Below the pieces are notes generated by a model. The model did no database searches. It was not told where the DNA came from and saw nothing but the letters and a program-made list of their open reading frames with translations. Positions 4,805 through 11,322 of a stretch of DNA of 11,322 nucleotides are shown here, in pieces. A program made the position numbers and the translations under genes. Numbering within the stretch: the first letter of the stretch is position 1; every line of letters begins with the position of its first letter. The stretch is taken from positions 1-11,322 of the forward strand of contig DATBMY010000484.1 in assembly GCA_036554605.1 (NCBI GenBank), in the 5' to 3' direction. This DNA comes from DATBMY01 sp036554605 (GTDB lineage: Bacteria > Acidobacteriota > Blastocatellia > UBA7656).

Positions 4805-6120
4805 GATTCGTCTTCGCAAAACGATTTGTGGTGCTGCTCGTGATCGGCCTTTTATTGCTTGCGATGGGCTGGCTTGACCGCGACTACATTTATCTGGTCG
4901 TTCTATTCGACGCGCTGGTTATCGCGCTTGCCGTAGGCGATTACTACCTTTCGGAGCAAGCGGAGGATATGGCAGTCGAGCGCATCGTTGAAGAGCGATT
5001 CGCGATGGGCGCAAATAACGATGTTGCCGTAAAGATAACCAATCGCGCGCGCCGCAAGATCAAATTCATCATCAAGGATGAGCATCCTCCGGAGATGGAT
5101 CTCTCCGAGCCGCGCGAGGTGATGTTGACTATCACGCCCGGCCGAACGCGCACCTGGACATACGGCCTGGTCCCGACGGCCCGTGGCAAATACAGCTTCG
5201 GCAACACGGCCGTCCGCTTTCTAACGCGGTTGGGGCTGCTATGGAAACAGCTCGAATATCCGACTTCCCGCGATGTGAAGGTCTATCCCGATATACGCGA
5301 AGCAAGAAAGCATGAGCTGTACGCGTATCGCACCCGGCGGCCCGAGCCGGGCTTGCGCCGCATGCGCGTGCGCGGGCAGGGCAGAGAATTCGAGTCTCTT
5401 CGCGAATTCGTCGTAGGCGACGAGATACGCCATATCGCGTGGACCGCGAGCGCGCGGCGAGGCAAGCTTATAACGCGTCAGTACACTATCGAGCGCAGCC
5501 AGAACATAGTCGTCTTGCTTGATACGGGAAGGCTGATGACCGCGCGAATCGGCCAATTATCTAAGCTCGACCATGCCATCAACGCCACACTATCTTTAGC
5601 TTACGTAGCCATATCGGGCGGCGATAACGTCGGGTTCGTCGCCTTCTCGCGCCGCGTTACGGGATACCTTCCGCCGAGGCGCGGCCGCGATCAGATCAAC
5701 CGCTTGATGGAGGTGCTTTATAGTCTGGAGCCGCAGCTCGTAGAGCCGAGCTATTCGCGCGCGTTCAATTTCTTCAGCTCGAACTGCCACCGGCGCTCGC
5801 TCGTCGTTATCCTGACGGATCTGGTCGACAGGGATGCGTCGGCCGAATTGCTCGCCCAGACTTCGAGGCTGATACCGCGCCACCTGCCGTTGATCATCAC
5901 GATCGGGGATACGGATTTGCGCGAGATGGTGCGCACGCCGCCCGCGCGGGCCGCCGACATATACCGGCAGGGCGTGGCCGAGGAGATACTGCGCCAGCGC
6001 GACGAGGCGCTCGCCAGAATTCGACAGGCGGGCGGGCTCGCGCTCGACGTGCCCGCGGGAAGACTTTCGCTGGAGCTCGTAAACAAGTATCTGGAGGTGA
6101 AGGAGCGAGCGCTGCTTTAG
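4795..6120 (+). CDS. DUF58 membrane protein with vWA-like domain
   Basis: A DUF58 family protein, the usual partner of MoxR, likely membrane-anchored with a cytoplasmic or surface vWA-like domain. It has 441 residues. Two membrane helices lie at about 9-26 and 31-50, followed by a beta-rich region at 60-160 and the DUF58 core at about 181-235 (RRPEPGLRRMRVRG, GREFESLREFVVGDEIR, IAWTASARRGKLITRQY). The vWA-like fold begins at IVVLLDTGRLM (238-248), where the classical MIDAS DxSxS is replaced by DTGRL, and continues through SLVVILTDLVD at 335-345. Two TTG starts are possible, 4795 and 4801; GGGG at 4787-4790 fits the second better by spacing, the first by length, and either overlaps the Nudix stop. 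The gene is translationally coupled to the Nudix gene. Its stop lies one base from the convergent SpoIIM-family stop. Confidence 0.9.
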   Translation: MDLRFVFAKRFVVLLVIGLLLLAMGWLDRDYIYLVVLFDALVIALAVGDYYLSEQAEDMAVERIVEERFAMGANNDVAVKITNRARRKIKFIIKDEHPPEMDLSEPREVMLTITPGRTRTWTYGLVPTARGKYSFGNTAVRFLTRLGLLWKQLEYPTSRDVKVYPDIREARKHELYAYRTRRPEPGLRRMRVRGQGREFESLREFVVGDEIRHIAWTASARRGKLITRQYTIERSQNIVVLLDTGRLMTARIGQLSKLDHAINATLSLAYVAISGGDNVGFVAFSRRVTGYLPPRRGRDQINRLMEVLYSLEPQLVEPSYSRAFNFFSSNCHRRSLVVILTDLVDRDASAELLAQTSRLIPRHLPLIITIGDTDLREMVRTPPARAADIYRQGVAEEILRQRDEALARIRQAGGLALDVPAGRLSLELVNKYLEVKERALL

Positions 6121-6121
6121 C

Positions 6122-7102
6122 CTAGCGGGCGGTGGCCGGCTTTACTTTCTCGTCCTCGCGCGTTTCATCCCTGCCCGCGACCCCAAAATAGAGAACCATC
6201 AAGAGGGCCGTCAGCAATGAGACGGATAGTTTATAAACGGGCGCAATATGCGCGGGGGATATGAACCCTTCTATAAGGCCCGCGACCAGCAGCATAGGGA
6301 TTGTCCCGAGCATCAGCTTGATGGCGAGAAGACCGTTCGTGACGAGCGCGTCAATCCGCCGCATATCGCCCGGGATCAAGAGCGCCTTCCCGATCAGAAA
6401 ACCTGCGCCGCCCGCGATGAAAATCGCCGTCAGCTCTATAACTCCGTGACCCGAGACGAAGATCGGAATCGTCCAGAATTGATGCTTGAAGCATAACCCC
6501 ATTACCATCCCGAACAACAATCCGTTATATACGAGCGCGTATAGAGTGCCGAGCCCGACGAATACGCCTCCTCCGAACGCCATGAAAGTGACCGTAATAT
6601 TGTTTGTCTGGATTCCGGTGGTGACCGAAGGATTAGCCTCGTTGATTCGCTGGGTCCAATCTATGTGACTGGCGATATTGTTCCTCAGCCCGGGATCGAT
6701 ATGATCGGCGAACTGTTCATCGGCGACAGAGATCGCCGCGGCAAACGCGCCCGCAAGCATGAAGATTAGAAAGGCCGCAAAGGTGTAAGGGAAAGTTATC
6801 CTGAAAACCCGCGGGAATTCGCGCTTGAAGAAAGAGGCGAAGACGCCGAAGCCCGAGGATTCCGTCCTGTAGATTGCACCGTGCGCTCTGGCGACGAGGT
6901 GGTTGAGGTAATTTACGAGCCGCTGGTCGCGGACTTCTTCGCGGGCGACGGCCAGATCGGCCGCCGTTCGCCTGTACAAACGCCCGAACTCTCGGACCTC
7001 TTCGCCCGACAGGTTCGTCAGGCGATATTTCGACGCGCGAGCCGTCAGCTCCTCCAGCTTCCGCCATTTCGAGAGTCGCGATTCAAGGAAGTCTTTTAGC
7101 AT
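6122..7102 (-). CDS. SpoIIM-family (stage II sporulation protein M-like) integral membrane protein
   Basis: A multi-pass membrane protein of the SpoIIM/DUF95 family, 326 residues. An N-terminal cytoplasmic helical region of about 100 residues (LEELTARASKYRL, EVREFGRLYRRTAADLA) is followed by hydrophobic segments at about 104-126, 170-204, 211-240, 255-280 and 290-309. The GHGVIEL motif at 218-224, with its glycine-rich follow-on (FIAGGAGF), is characteristic of the family. In many bacteria outside the endospore formers, such genes sit beside moxR and DUF58 genes and are presumed to serve an envelope function unrelated to sporulation. Here the gene points towards DUF58, with stop codons one base apart, and away from holB across a 67-bp divergent gap. 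The start ATG at 7102 is supported by length and family; its ribosome site is weak. Confidence 0.9.
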   Translation of the reverse strand: MLKDFLESRLSKWRKLEELTARASKYRLTNLSGEEVREFGRLYRRTAADLAVAREEVRDQRLVNYLNHLVARAHGAIYRTESSGFGVFASFFKREFPRVFRITFPYTFAAFLIFMLAGAFAAAISVADEQFADHIDPGLRNNIASHIDWTQRINEANPSVTTGIQTNNITVTFMAFGGGVFVGLGTLYALVYNGLLFGMVMGLCFKHQFWTIPIFVSGHGVIELTAIFIAGGAGFLIGKALLIPGDMRRIDALVTNGLLAIKLMLGTIPMLLVAGLIEGFISPAHIAPVYKLSVSLLTALLMVLYFGVAGRDETREDEKVKPATAR

Positions 7103-7107
7103 TAACC

Positions 7108-7143
7108 AACCCCGGCGTGTTAGATTATCACGCGGACGGGGTT
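7108..7143. promoter_or_regulatory. Interrupted palindrome in the divergent gap between the SpoIIM-family gene and holB
   Basis: AACCCCG-GCGTG at 7108-7119 is complementary to CACGC-gga-CGGGGTT at 7129-7143, giving 12 pairs with a three-base asymmetry and a nine-base A+T-rich loop (TTAGATTAT). It fills the centre of a 67-bp divergent intergenic gap, where both promoters must lie. The loop contains -10-like words on both strands (TAGATT and TAATCT). It could be an operator or a 5'-leader hairpin; function is inference. Confidence 0.4.
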
Positions 7144-7169
7144 AAATAGAAGTATTCGGGATTGATCGC

Positions 7170-8150
7170 ATGCCGTTATCAAAACTGGTGGGAAACGAAA
7201 GGATAAAGATGCTGCTCCGGCGCGCCGTCGCGGAAGGGCGCATAGGGCAATCCATAATCATGGCCGGGCAACCGGGCGTCGGGAAACATCAGTTCGCGCT
7301 TGCTCTCGCGCAAGCGCTCAATTGCGAGCGGCCCCGGGAAGGCGACGCCTGCGGTGAGTGCGTGCCCTGTCGAAAGATCGCCGCGGGCGAACATGCCGAC
7401 GTGGAAACGATTTCGCCCGATGGGCAGTTTATAAAAGTCGACCAGATGCGGCAGATGAGCGCAAAGGCGCAGTATCTGCCTTATGAAGGGAAGCGGCGCG
7501 TCTATATCGTCGATGCGGCCGAACGGTTGAATGACGCCGCGGCTAATTCTATTCTCAAGATAGTCGAAGAGCCGCCCGCTACGACGCTCATTATCTTTAC
7601 CACATCGCGCCCCTACCGCATGCTTGAAACGATACGCTCTCGATGCCTGATGCTGAGCTTCGCGCCGCTTACGCCGGATGAATTAGAAGCATTCCTGAAA
7701 AGCTATTCCAGGCGACCTGCCGAGGAAATCAGGATGCTCGCGAGGCTGGCGCGCGGGTCAATAGGGCGCGCGCTTTCGATTGATCTCGGGGAATTCCGCG
7801 AGAAGCGCGCCTCTATGATGGAACTCATTGATGCTCTTGCGGTCAGTCGAGACACGATGAAGATTCTCAGCACGGCCGAATATCTCGGGAAAAAATTGGA
7901 GCGCGATGAGTTCGAAGTACATATGGACGCGCTACTCGTATTGTTCGCCGATATGTTTCATCTCAAGATTGGAGAGCCTGCCGAATCGCTGACCAATTCC
8001 GACATCGCCGAGCGGCTGCAAAGTGCCGCCGAAACCGTGACGCTCGATGAGATCATCGAATGGGTTGAATCAGTTGAGAAGGTTTTGAAGGATCTTCAAA
8101 GGAACGTGAACCGCCAGCTGGCTATCGAATCCGCTTTTATAAGATCATAA
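7170..8150 (+). CDS. holB: DNA polymerase III delta prime subunit (HolB)
   Basis: Clamp-loader subunit that, with delta and DnaX, opens the sliding clamp during replication. It has 326 residues, close to the usual length. Visible are the opening LVGNERIKMLLRRAV, a Walker A-like GQPGVGKH at 33-40, the zinc module C52, C61, C64, C67 (CGECVPC), the switch segment SILKIVEEPP at 127-136 and the SRC motif IRSRC at 155-159, whose arginine contacts the ATP of a neighbouring subunit. The final Ser/Thr of Walker A is His, fitting the fact that delta prime subunits usually do not hydrolyse ATP. DnaX itself is excluded by the short length and this Walker change. Start at ATG 7170, which has only a weak GGGA site. 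It leads a co-oriented set with the protease gene 35 bases downstream. Confidence 0.92.
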   Translation: MPLSKLVGNERIKMLLRRAVAEGRIGQSIIMAGQPGVGKHQFALALAQALNCERPREGDACGECVPCRKIAAGEHADVETISPDGQFIKVDQMRQMSAKAQYLPYEGKRRVYIVDAAERLNDAAANSILKIVEEPPATTLIIFTTSRPYRMLETIRSRCLMLSFAPLTPDELEAFLKSYSRRPAEEIRMLARLARGSIGRALSIDLGEFREKRASMMELIDALAVSRDTMKILSTAEYLGKKLERDEFEVHMDALLVLFADMFHLKIGEPAESLTNSDIAERLQSAAETVTLDEIIEWVESVEKVLKDLQRNVNRQLAIESAFIRS

Positions 8151-8185
8151 ACGCAGTAATCGAGAAAGGGCGCGGTGCATTCGTT

Positions 8186-9241
8186 ATGAAAAGAATGATC
8201 AGATTAATCTCAAATGATGAGCCCGGTACTAACCATCGATCATCCGAGAAAGAAAACAGCGCGATCGATGATGAGTTGCTTGACGCATATTCGCGCGCGG
8301 TCATCGGCGTGGCAGACCGAATCAGCCATTCGGTTGTAAATATAGAGGTCCGCCAGCGCGCCCGAGGTATGCGCGCATTGGAATTCGATTTTCCGTTTGA
8401 AGGGAAGGCGACCGGGTCTGGGTTCGTATTCACCCCGGACGGTTTTATTCTCACCAACAGCCATGTCGTTAACAAGGCTTCCGTTCTTGAAGTCGTGCTG
8501 CACGACGGCCGAAAACACCATGCCGAGTTGATCGGCGACGATCCCGAAACGGACCTCGCCGTCCTCCGGATAAACGCTCAGGGGGTCGTTCCGGCCCCGC
8601 TTGGCGATAGCTCGACTATAAGACCGGGCCAGCTCGTAGTCGCCATTGGAAACCCCTATGGGTTTCAGACGACCGTTACGGCGGGGGTGGTGAGCGCGCT
8701 CGGCCGCTCGCTCAGGAGCGCGTCGGGCCGGCTGATAGACGACATAATTCAGACGGATGCAGCTTTGAATCCCGGCAACTCGGGCGGCCCGCTTGTAACT
8801 TCGCGAGGCGAGGTCATAGGCGTAAACACCGCCGTCATTTTTCCGGCTCAGGGGCTCTGCTTTGCGATTGCCATCAACACCGCAAAATTTGTGGCCGCCC
8901 GCTTGATCAGAGACGGGCGCGTCATGCGCAGCTATATCGGAATCGGCGGGCAAAACGTAAAGCTCCCGAGGCGCGTAACCCGCGAACTCGGGCTGAGTGT
9001 TGAAAGCGGTATCCTCGTCGTCTCAATCGAGCCAAACAGCCCCGCGCGCAAGAGCGGGCTCAGCGAAGGCGACGTGATTGTCGGGTTTGACAATGAGCCG
9101 GTGAGCGGCATCGATGATCTTCATAGAAGGCTGACCGAGGAGCGCGTGGGCCGCGGCTTTCCGCTACTCTTTGTAAGGGGATCGGAAAAAAAGACGACGA
9201 CGATTTCGCCGGAAGAATCTAGGACCGGCGCAAGAAGATAG
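8186..9241 (+). CDS. Trypsin-like serine protease of the HtrA/Deg (S1C) type with one PDZ domain, no signal peptide
   Basis: A Deg/HtrA-type protease of 351 residues. The catalytic triad is intact: H93 in TNSHVV, D123 in ETDLAVL and S199 in NPGNSGGPL. The oxyanion and substrate-pocket surroundings (AIGNPYGFQTTVTAGVVSALGR at 153-174, taken in parts) are typical. One PDZ domain spans about 250-335, with GILVVSIEPNSPARKSGL at 275-292 and the G-D-V-I turn at 295-298. Unlike DegP, DegQ or DegS, the N-terminus is polar (SNDEPGTNHRSS) with no signal peptide or membrane anchor, suggesting a cytoplasmic enzyme or an unusual export route. The start ATG at 8186 has no strong ribosome site; the next ATG at 8195 does not change this conclusion. 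The quinone oxidoreductase gene follows after 21 bases. Confidence 0.92.
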   Translation: MKRMIRLISNDEPGTNHRSSEKENSAIDDELLDAYSRAVIGVADRISHSVVNIEVRQRARGMRALEFDFPFEGKATGSGFVFTPDGFILTNSHVVNKASVLEVVLHDGRKHHAELIGDDPETDLAVLRINAQGVVPAPLGDSSTIRPGQLVVAIGNPYGFQTTVTAGVVSALGRSLRSASGRLIDDIIQTDAALNPGNSGGPLVTSRGEVIGVNTAVIFPAQGLCFAIAINTAKFVAARLIRDGRVMRSYIGIGGQNVKLPRRVTRELGLSVESGILVVSIEPNSPARKSGLSEGDVIVGFDNEPVSGIDDLHRRLTEERVGRGFPLLFVRGSEKKTTTISPEESRTGARR

Positions 9242-9251
9242 CTCCACGAGC

Positions 9252-9257
9252 AAGGAG
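9252..9257 (+). promoter_or_regulatory. Shine-Dalgarno site of the quinone oxidoreductase gene
   Basis: AAGGAG five bases before the ATG at 9263, one of the clearest ribosome sites in the window. Confidence 0.7.
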
Positions 9258-9262
9258 ATTAT

Positions 9263-10225
9263 ATGAAAGCCATTAGAGTCCACGAGCCGGGCGGGCCGGA
9301 AGTCATGAAACTCGAAGAGGTCCCCGATCCGATTCCCGGGCCGGGCCAGCTACTGATCGAAATAAAAGCGGTCGGTGTCAATCCAGTAGACACGTACATA
9401 CGCGCTGGGATACACGCGCAGAAGCCGACCTACGCTTACACGCCCGGCTCGGACGCGGCCGGGGTGGTTCAGGCTGTGGGCGATGGTGTAGCCGGCTTTT
9501 CAACAGGCCAGCGGGTCTACACGGCCGGGACGATCACCGGCGCGTATGCCGAGCGGGCGCTATGCGATCAGTCTCAAGCGCACCCGCTACCGGATCGAGT
9601 CTCGTTCGCGCAAGGAGCAGCGGTTAATATCCCATATGCGACCGCGTATCGGGCGCTGTTTCATAAAGCAAAGGCGAAGCCCGCCGAGCGCCTGCTTGTT
9701 CACGGAGCAACAGGCGGCGTGGGCATTGCCTCTGTCCAATTAGCCCGGGCCGCCGGTTTGAAGGTGACCGGGACGGGAGGGACCGAAGATGGAAGGAAGC
9801 TCGCGCTTTCCGAGGGCGCGCACGAGGTGATCGATCATCACGCGAGCGATTACCTCGACCAGTTAATGGATGCGACCGCCGGGCAAGGGTTTGATGTCAT
9901 ACTAGAGATGCTCGCGAACGTGAATCTGGCGAACGATCTGAAGCTGCTTGCCAAAAATGGGCGAGTTGTCGTCATTGGAAGCCGCGGAAAGATAGAGATC
10001 ACGCCGCGTGATGCGATGACCCGCGATGGCACAATCCTCGGGATGACTCTTTTCAATGTGACGCCGGAAGAGCGCGCAAGCATCCATGCCGCGCTCGTTG
10101 CCGGATTAGAGAATGGATCGTTGCGCCCGGTGGTCGGTCGCGAGCTGCCGCTGGCCGAGGCAGCCCGCGCGCACGAGATCGTGCTTGAGCCCGGCGCGTT
10201 TGGAAAGATTGTCTTGATTCCCTGA
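9263..10225 (+). CDS. NADPH:quinone oxidoreductase, zeta-crystallin type (zinc-independent MDR family)
   Basis: Medium-chain dehydrogenase/reductase that reduces quinones or related carbonyl compounds with NADPH in the cytoplasm. It has 320 residues, the usual length. It opens with MKAIRVHEPGGPEVMKLEEV, has the GroES-like fold with AVGVNPVDTYIRAG at 36-49 and PGSDAAGVV at 61-69, and a Rossmann domain with GATGGVG at 148-154. There are no structural-zinc cysteine clusters and no catalytic zinc ligands, placing it with quinone oxidoreductases rather than alcohol dehydrogenases. The real substrate is not predictable. Start ATG 9263 is backed by AAGGAG five bases upstream. It follows the protease gene by 21 bases and converges on the PD40 gene with a six-base gap between stop codons. 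Confidence 0.92.
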   Translation: MKAIRVHEPGGPEVMKLEEVPDPIPGPGQLLIEIKAVGVNPVDTYIRAGIHAQKPTYAYTPGSDAAGVVQAVGDGVAGFSTGQRVYTAGTITGAYAERALCDQSQAHPLPDRVSFAQGAAVNIPYATAYRALFHKAKAKPAERLLVHGATGGVGIASVQLARAAGLKVTGTGGTEDGRKLALSEGAHEVIDHHASDYLDQLMDATAGQGFDVILEMLANVNLANDLKLLAKNGRVVVIGSRGKIEITPRDAMTRDGTILGMTLFNVTPEERASIHAALVAGLENGSLRPVVGRELPLAEAARAHEIVLEPGAFGKIVLIP

Positions 10226-10231
10226 TGAATA

Positions 10232-11299
10232 CTAATCGACCCAATCGGCAATGAAGACGTTTGTCTCTCCGCGCACTTTGCTGTTGCGGTTGGATGCGAA
10301 GACCAGCTTTTTGCCGTCGGGATTAAACATCGGGAAGCCGTCGAAATCACCGGAATAAGTAATGCGCTCGAGGCCCGTCCCATCGATGTTGATCATGTAC
10401 AGGTCGAACTCGCGGCCCCTCGGGTCGTCCATGTTTGATGAAAAGATGATTCGCTTTCCGTCCGGAAAGAAGTACGGAGCAAAGTTCGCCTTCCCATTGT
10501 TGGTGACCTGCCGCTTGCCGGAGCCGTCAGCCTTCATAACCCAGATATCGAGCGCGCTCGGGCGGATGAGATTATCCTTCAAAAGCGCCTTGTAGTCGGC
10601 AATCTCTTTTTCGGTCTTCGGGTGATGAGCGCGAAAGACTATCCACTGACTGTCATAAGACCAGAACGGGCCGCCATCGTAGCCAAGCTCCGTCGTGAGC
10701 CGCTTAACGTTCTTTCCATCCAGATCCATCGTATAGATGTCCAGATCGCCGTCGCGCGTCGATGTGAAAACGATATTCTTGCCGTTGGGAGCGATCGTAG
10801 CTTCCGCGTCATAACCGTCGGCCTTCGTCAGCTGCTTCAGATCAGACCCATCGGGCTTTGCGCTGAAGATGTCATAGCTCGGATAGATGGCCCAGACATA
10901 TCCGCGCGTGCGGTCTGGCGGCGGCGGGCAATTGGGACTCGATAAGTGCGTCGATGAATAGACGATCCTTTTGCCGTCAGGGGTAAAAAACGCGCAGGTG
11001 GTTCTGCCTTTGCCGGTCGAGACCATTCGAGCCTGCGAACCGTCCACATTCATTGTAAATATCTGATCGCATGGCACATTCTCGCGCGTCGACTGAAGGA
11101 TTAATCTCTTGCCATCAGCCGAGAAGTACGCTTCGGCGTTCTCTCCGCCAAAGGTCAGTTGCCTTATGTTTCGCAGGTGCTTCTCCTGTGGCAGGGCGAG
11201 CGTCTTGCTTTCCTCGCCCGCGGTCTGGTCCTGTCGGGTTTGACCGGGCGTCGCAAGAAAAGCGAAAGTGACTATCAGAATAGTAACGACGATCCTCAT
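10232..11299 (-). CDS. Secreted PD40/TolB-like beta-propeller protein
   Basis: A 355-residue protein with an N-terminal signal sequence (hydrophobic MRIVVTILIVTFAFLA, then a likely cleavage near 17-22) and about six PD40/WD40-like propeller blades. Each blade has the pattern QLT...a.fspDGk.ivf.S.r....diy.mn.DG. Clear copies begin at IRQLTFGGENAEAYF (about 45), at the STGKGRTTCAFF segment (about 95), LKQLTKADGYDAEATI, VKRLTTELGYDGGPFW, RQVTNNGKANFAPYF and LERITYSGDFDGFPMF; the chain ends NVFIADWVD. The fold matches the C-terminal part of TolB, but there is no TolB N-terminal domain, so a periplasmic sensor or binding role is inference. Start ATG 11299 follows a GGAGG with six-base spacing. It converges on the quinone oxidoreductase gene. 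Confidence 0.88.
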   Translation of the reverse strand: MRIVVTILIVTFAFLATPGQTRQDQTAGEESKTLALPQEKHLRNIRQLTFGGENAEAYFSADGKRLILQSTRENVPCDQIFTMNVDGSQARMVSTGKGRTTCAFFTPDGKRIVYSSTHLSSPNCPPPPDRTRGYVWAIYPSYDIFSAKPDGSDLKQLTKADGYDAEATIAPNGKNIVFTSTRDGDLDIYTMDLDGKNVKRLTTELGYDGGPFWSYDSQWIVFRAHHPKTEKEIADYKALLKDNLIRPSALDIWVMKADGSGKRQVTNNGKANFAPYFFPDGKRIIFSSNMDDPRGREFDLYMINIDGTGLERITYSGDFDGFPMFNPDGKKLVFASNRNSKVRGETNVFIADWVD

Positions 11300-11305
11300 T
11301 AAAAT

Positions 11306-11310
11306 CCTCC
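11306..11310 (-). promoter_or_regulatory. Shine-Dalgarno site of the PD40 gene
   Basis: GGAGG on the minus strand, six bases before the ATG at 11299. The promoter would lie beyond the right edge. Confidence 0.7.
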
Positions 11311-11322
11311 AGACAAGCGCGA

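Noticed and set aside
6122..7102. SpoIIM-family gene as evidence of an endospore former
   Set aside because: The family occurs widely in non-sporulating bacteria beside moxR/DUF58, and no other sporulation gene is present.
7266..7290. holB as DnaX (gamma/tau) because of a Walker A-like motif
   Set aside because: Walker A ends in His instead of Ser/Thr and the protein lacks the length and C-terminal domains of DnaX; the single zinc module and SRC motif fit delta prime.
8240..8953. 237-codon minus-strand frame opposite the HtrA-type gene
   Set aside because: Antisense to an intact protease with full catalytic triad; no recognisable domain and no ribosome site.
10622..10945. Plus-strand frame inside the PD40 gene
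   Set aside because: Shadow frame opposite the propeller repeats; no family signs.

Overview
The window reads as chromosomal DNA of a moderately to highly G+C-rich bacterium. Gene content (FtsB-like divisome protein, PGM/PMM, MoxR-DUF58, SpoIIM-family membrane protein, HolB, HtrA-like protease, PD40 propeller protein), frequent TTG starts and intergenic arrays of GTGACGAGT/GTAACGAGT units suggest an acidobacterium, perhaps of the Blastocatellia type. That placement is inference from gene style; no marker gene is present to prove it.

Left end (1-957): an A+T-richer pair of overlapping plus-strand frames. The first is open at the left edge and carries a domain I do not recognise, followed by eight perfect-length heptads encoded by a degenerate 21-bp tandem repeat. 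The second is a complete LecA/PA-IL-type galactophilic lectin domain that starts at a TTG overlapping the first frame's TGA. Together they look like a coiled-coil plus lectin (collectin-like) protein, either translationally coupled or split by a frameshift. Positions 958-1183 hold no gene: a weak possible terminator, a G+C-rich hairpin, and a long perfect inverted repeat that runs into the stop codon of the next gene.

Minus-strand block (1184-2969): an alpha-D-phosphohexomutase (PGM/PMM) followed by an overlapping FtsB/DivIC-like septum protein, one operon. Positions 2970-3339 are a divergent intergenic region.

Plus-strand block (3340-6120): moxR AAA+ ATPase, a Nudix hydrolase with a CoA-pyrophosphatase-like signature, and a DUF58 membrane protein, packed with a 1-nt gap and a 10-nt overlap, so almost certainly one transcript. 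A SpoIIM-family membrane protein (6122-7102, minus) converges on DUF58 with one base between stop codons. MoxR, DUF58 and SpoIIM-type proteins are often encoded together and are thought to act at the envelope; here the partner is in opposite orientation.

Right part (7170-10225): holB (DNA polymerase III delta prime), a leaderless HtrA/S1C protease and a zeta-crystallin-type quinone oxidoreductase, all plus strand with short gaps. A secreted PD40/TolB-like six-bladed propeller protein (10232-11299, minus) converges on them. No tRNA, rRNA, CRISPR array, transposase or phage gene was seen. The best candidates for something undescribed are the split coiled-coil lectin and the Nudix gene embedded in the moxR-DUF58 pair.
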